This document shows positions 60,733 to 63,519 of a DNA stretch of 63,519 nt, piece by piece. The position numbers and the translations under genes were made by a program. The stretch is from contig NZ_VTXD01000028.1 in the NCBI RefSeq assembly GCF_013114625.1, forward strand, positions 1 to 63,519, read 5' to 3'. The first letter of the stretch is position 1. Each line of letters begins with the position of its first letter. Source of the stretch: Vibrio sp. 99-70-13A1. Lineage in GTDB: Bacteria; Pseudomonadota; Gammaproteobacteria; Enterobacterales; Vibrionaceae. Below the pieces are notes generated by a model. It saw only the letters and a program-made list of their open reading frames with translations, ran no database searches and had not been told where the DNA came from.

Positions 60733-62493
60733 ATGAAAAAAATATTTGCCTATTTCTTGCTAATTCTTTTACTGATTAGCGCAGTACCGAGTTTCTTTGG
60801 CGAAAAGCCAGCTTTGGTTCTTAATCACGCTGATAGTTCTGTAGCCATTGAGCCTTTGCTAAGCGCATTAGTTGAAAATCAGATAACGCCACTAAGTGTT
60901 GAGAATCAACAAGACGAAACAACGTTAATCTTTGAAAATAAGAAAGAACAGCGAGAAGCGCAACAGGTATTGTCATTGGCGTTTCCGTTAGCTCATTCTC
61001 ATTTTTCATTCGTCAGTGCAGCACCTCAGCTATTTAGCCAGGTAGGGCTAACACCCATTAACCTTGGATTAGATCTTCGTGGTGGAGTGCAATTCATGCT
61101 GCAAGTTGAAATAGATGACAGCGTGAAAAGTTTGGTAGAAGCGACATCGACGAATGCTCGTCACGTGGCTCGTGCAGAAGGAATACGCAGTCGAATTGCT
61201 GACATAGATAACAATGGATTCTCGGTCATTATTACTAATTTAAGTAGTCGTGATTCAAACAGTATTCAAAACGTAACCGACCACATGCGTTCACAATTTT
61301 CTGAATGGAAAATCAGTATAAACGATAACGTATTACGTTTTACACTTGATGAAAGCATTAAAGAAGAGCAGGCAAGCCTAGCTATGCAGCAAACCCTAAA
61401 TATCATGCGCCAGCGTATTGAAAGTTTAGGTATCACTGAGGCAGTCACCCAGCGTCAGGGAGCTGACCGTATATTGATAGAGCTTCCGGGCGTTCAAGAT
61501 CCTCAAGTTGCGAAGCGTGTTATTGGTGCGACGGCGACGATCTCTTTTCATACGGTTGTTGATTCAAGCCAAGCTGCACAGACTCATACTACGCGTGATG
61601 GGGAATCTGTACGCTTGTCTAGGCAACCGGTGTTAACGGGAGAGTACATTATTGGTGCATCCGCATCGGTTGGCGAGTTTGGACAACCTGAAGTGAACCT
61701 AGTGTTGAGTAGTGCGGGAGGCAGCAAAATGTCTGACTTCTCACGTAGTAACATCGGTAAACCTATGGCGACCTTATACAGCGAATATCATCAAGATCAT
61801 AACAACCAACTTGTTCAACGGCATGAAGTGATCAACATTGCTACGATCCAAAGCCAATTAGGAAGTCGTTTTAGAATAACGGGTATCGGGCAAATTTCCG
61901 ATGCACAAGATCTTGCGCTAATTCTACGCTCTGGGTCATTGACCATCCCTGTGACCATTATTGATGAGCAAGTGATTGGTCCAAGCCTAGGTGAAGAAAA
62001 TATCCAAAAGGGTTTGCTTGCGGTATTGGTCGGTTTAGCTCTGACATTTGTGTCTATGCTGGTTTTGTACCGAAAGTTCGGTGTTATCGCATGTGCCGCG
62101 TTGATCGCCAATATTGTCATGATTGTAGGTTTTCTAGCGTTAATACCAGGAGCAACGCTCACCTTGCCAGGTATTGCAGGTCTTGTACTCACAATGGGTA
62201 TGGCGGTTGATACTAACGTTTTAGTGTTTGAACGAATCAAAGAAGAAATGCGAGCAGGAAGGTCGCTAGCGAGCGCGATACCAAGAGGCTACAAAGAGGC
62301 AAGAAGTACGATTATTGATGCAAACCTGACGTCGTTGATCACAGCAATTATTTTGTTTGCGATTGGCTATGGTGCGGTTAAGGGTTTTGCAATAACGCTC
62401 GGGATTGGACTGTTAACCAGTATGTTTACGGGATTACTCTATAGCCAAATGTGGATGACAAAACTTTGGGGGCATGACAATGACAAAGCTTAA
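60733..62493 (+). CDS. secD2: Protein-export membrane protein SecD (second copy)
   Basis: A 586-residue RND-superfamily protein. TM1 lies at 5-20 and a large periplasmic P1 domain at about 85-400 (NLGLDLRGGVQFMLQV, IMRQRIESLGITEAVTQRQG). Five further TM helices end in the family motif MAVDTNVLVFERIKEE (about 495-510). With SecF it uses the ion gradient to pull preproteins across the inner membrane. Slightly shorter than E. coli SecD (615). The paralogue label is by context, with no yajC before it. The start overlaps no strong ribosome site; a small palindrome, AAGTACGTGTACTT (60705-60718), precedes it. Confidence 0.93.
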   Translation: MKKIFAYFLLILLLISAVPSFFGEKPALVLNHADSSVAIEPLLSALVENQITPLSVENQQDETTLIFENKKEQREAQQVLSLAFPLAHSHFSFVSAAPQLFSQVGLTPINLGLDLRGGVQFMLQVEIDDSVKSLVEATSTNARHVARAEGIRSRIADIDNNGFSVIITNLSSRDSNSIQNVTDHMRSQFSEWKISINDNVLRFTLDESIKEEQASLAMQQTLNIMRQRIESLGITEAVTQRQGADRILIELPGVQDPQVAKRVIGATATISFHTVVDSSQAAQTHTTRDGESVRLSRQPVLTGEYIIGASASVGEFGQPEVNLVLSSAGGSKMSDFSRSNIGKPMATLYSEYHQDHNNQLVQRHEVINIATIQSQLGSRFRITGIGQISDAQDLALILRSGSLTIPVTIIDEQVIGPSLGEENIQKGLLAVLVGLALTFVSMLVLYRKFGVIACAALIANIVMIVGFLALIPGATLTLPGIAGLVLTMGMAVDTNVLVFERIKEEMRAGRSLASAIPRGYKEARSTIIDANLTSLITAIILFAIGYGAVKGFAITLGIGLLTSMFTGLLYSQMWMTKLWGHDNDKA

Positions 62494-63421
62494 CCAACGA
62501 GTCGCTGATATTCAGTGGTCAAAAGTAAGGTGGAACGGTTTGTTGGTTTCACTAGGGTTGATGTTGATATCAATTGTTTTGATAGCAACCAAAGGGTTTA
62601 CACTTGGGCTTGAGTTTACTGGTGGTATTTCCCATGTCGTCAATGCTGATGTCCCTGTGAGCTTGGAAGCGATGCAGTTAGCCTTGAATACGGTATTTGA
62701 TGAATTACCTAATCTAGTGCCCGATGTTACCTACCAAACTTGGCAGTTACAGTTTCCTATTGGCGGAACAGGTGAATTGGAGTTGTTGCAGTGGTTAAGA
62801 TTAGTGGAGTTGGAACTAGGCCATCCGCTTAATCTAGTGTCGAGCTCAGTTGTTGGCGCGCAGGTGGGTGAGCAATTATTTGAGCAAGGTGGTTTAGCCC
62901 TGATTGTTGCGTCTATCGCCATTATGTTTTACTTAACTGTGCGTTTTGAATGGCGATTAGCTCTGGGCGCGATTGTTGCTCTACTGCATGATGTACTGGT
63001 GGTTTTAGCATTGTTTGTGGTGTTTTCGATTGAATTTAATCTCACCGCTCTTGCTGCATTGCTTGCTGTTGTGGGTTACTCGCTCAATGACTCTATTGTT
63101 ATCGGAGACCGAATTCGTGAGTACCTGACCCGTAGACCGAATCAGAGTACCAGTGAATCTACGGATCAAGCGATACGATCGTCATTGTTTAGGACTCTAG
63201 TAACGTCTGGAACCACGTTATTGACGGTAAGCAGTATTGGCCTTATCGCAGGCGGTACATTAAGTGGATTTGCGTTTGCATTGTTTGCTGGGATTATTGT
63301 GGGTACTTGGTCTTCATTGGTTATTGGTACAGCGATACCAGAAAAGATTGGTTTGTCTTCAGAGCATTATAAGCCCAATACTCCTTTGTTAGATGAATGT
63401 GGTAATCCTATTAATAGTTAA
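62474..63421 (+). CDS. secF2: Protein-export membrane protein SecF (second copy)
   Basis: A 315-residue RND-family partner of SecD. TM1 (about 18-38), a periplasmic P1 domain (45-125) with LGLEFTGGISHVVN, then five TM helices including the motif GYSLNDSIVIGDRIREYL. It overlaps the secD2 end by 20 nt. ATG 62474 or, with better spacing to GGGGG, ATG 62480 is the start. The stop is embedded in a 7-nt repeat. Confidence 0.94.
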   Translation: MTMTKLNQRVADIQWSKVRWNGLLVSLGLMLISIVLIATKGFTLGLEFTGGISHVVNADVPVSLEAMQLALNTVFDELPNLVPDVTYQTWQLQFPIGGTGELELLQWLRLVELELGHPLNLVSSSVVGAQVGEQLFEQGGLALIVASIAIMFYLTVRFEWRLALGAIVALLHDVLVVLALFVVFSIEFNLTALAALLAVVGYSLNDSIVIGDRIREYLTRRPNQSTSESTDQAIRSSLFRTLVTSGTTLLTVSSIGLIAGGTLSGFAFALFAGIIVGTWSSLVIGTAIPEKIGLSSEHYKPNTPLLDECGNPINS

Positions 63422-63452
63422 TAGTTAATAGTTAATAGTTAATAGTTAATAG
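63411..63452. repeat. TTAATAG x6 heptad repeat across the secF2 stop
   Basis: Six perfect copies of TTAATAG plus a partial copy. The natural stop TAA is 63419-63421; TAA and TAG recur every 7 nt, so all three frames are closed repeatedly. Confidence 0.95.
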
Positions 63453-63470
63453 TTAATTTAACTTTAAATC

Positions 63471-63496
63471 AAAAGGCTCCCATATTGGAGCCTTTT
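63471..63496 (+). terminator. Terminator of secDF2
   Basis: AAAAGGCTCC (63471-63480), loop CATATT, GGAGCCTTTT (63487-63496). Confidence 0.93.
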
Positions 63497-63519
63497 ATAA
63501 TGATAAATTAGAATTAAAT

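Overview
The window reads as a piece of a Vibrio-type gammaproteobacterial genome. The strongest pointers are a complete luxP-luxQ autoinducer-2 receptor operon, a Qrr quorum-sensing small RNA with its sigma-54 promoter and LuxO boxes, a second secDF pair, kbl-tdh, a long-form (478-residue) glyceraldehyde-3-phosphate dehydrogenase, CheV, and yegD, yceH, tmaR and ybjQ homologues. From memory, luxPQ, kbl-tdh, the long gap and the second secDF lie on the smaller chromosome in V. cholerae, so a chromosome-2 origin is likely but not proven here. No rRNA, tRNA, CRISPR array or replication origin was seen.

Layout. 1-4.7 kb: an AraC/GyrI-type regulator, the qrr RNA gene, a DUF3302/HlyD membrane pair and a divergent AraC regulator. 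4.7-11.4 kb: four regulator/target pairs: a PNPOx-like flavoprotein with a MocR/PdxR regulator, a YjeH-type amino-acid exporter with an Lrp regulator, an NTF2-like protein with a LysR regulator, and a LysE exporter. 11.6-20.8 kb: a lipoprotein hydrolase, a small membrane protein, hcp-hcr (nitrosative stress) with a probable sigma-54 promoter, a chemoreceptor with a PurR/LacI-type operator on its promoter, and gap. 21.2-29.8 kb: a PBP-like/porin-like pair divergent from a hybrid histidine kinase, then small housekeeping genes and a TraF-like outer-membrane protein. 30.0-35.7 kb: luxP-luxQ, then a PilZ protein and a GAF-GGDEF diguanylate cyclase. 35.8-48.8 kb: HopJ-like, DUF1289/CWC, a large thrombospondin-3-type lipoprotein, yegD, DUF3313 and DUF3820 proteins, an HD-GYP response regulator, an MscS channel, two orphan genes, a TPR membrane protein and ybjQ. 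48.8-56.6 kb: LysR/DMT exporter, MFS transporter, cheV, kbl-tdh. 56.6-60 kb: a decayed mobile island (tyrosine integrase, excisionase-like gene, truncated gene, broken IS6-family transposase). 60.2-63.5 kb: a secreted DUF1214-like protein and secD2-secF2.

How the genes connect. Quorum sensing is the unifying theme. LuxP/LuxQ sense AI-2 and feed phosphate through LuxU/LuxO (not in this window). Phospho-LuxO with sigma-54 would drive the Qrr RNA found at 1399-1507. Tdh is the threonine dehydrogenase implicated in making the autoinducer DPO. Three c-di-GMP proteins (PilZ, GGDEF, HD-GYP) lie close by.

The other recurring feature is short tandem repeats at gene ends. At three genes a 7-nt unit containing a stop codon is repeated from the natural stop onward, which puts stops in all three frames.
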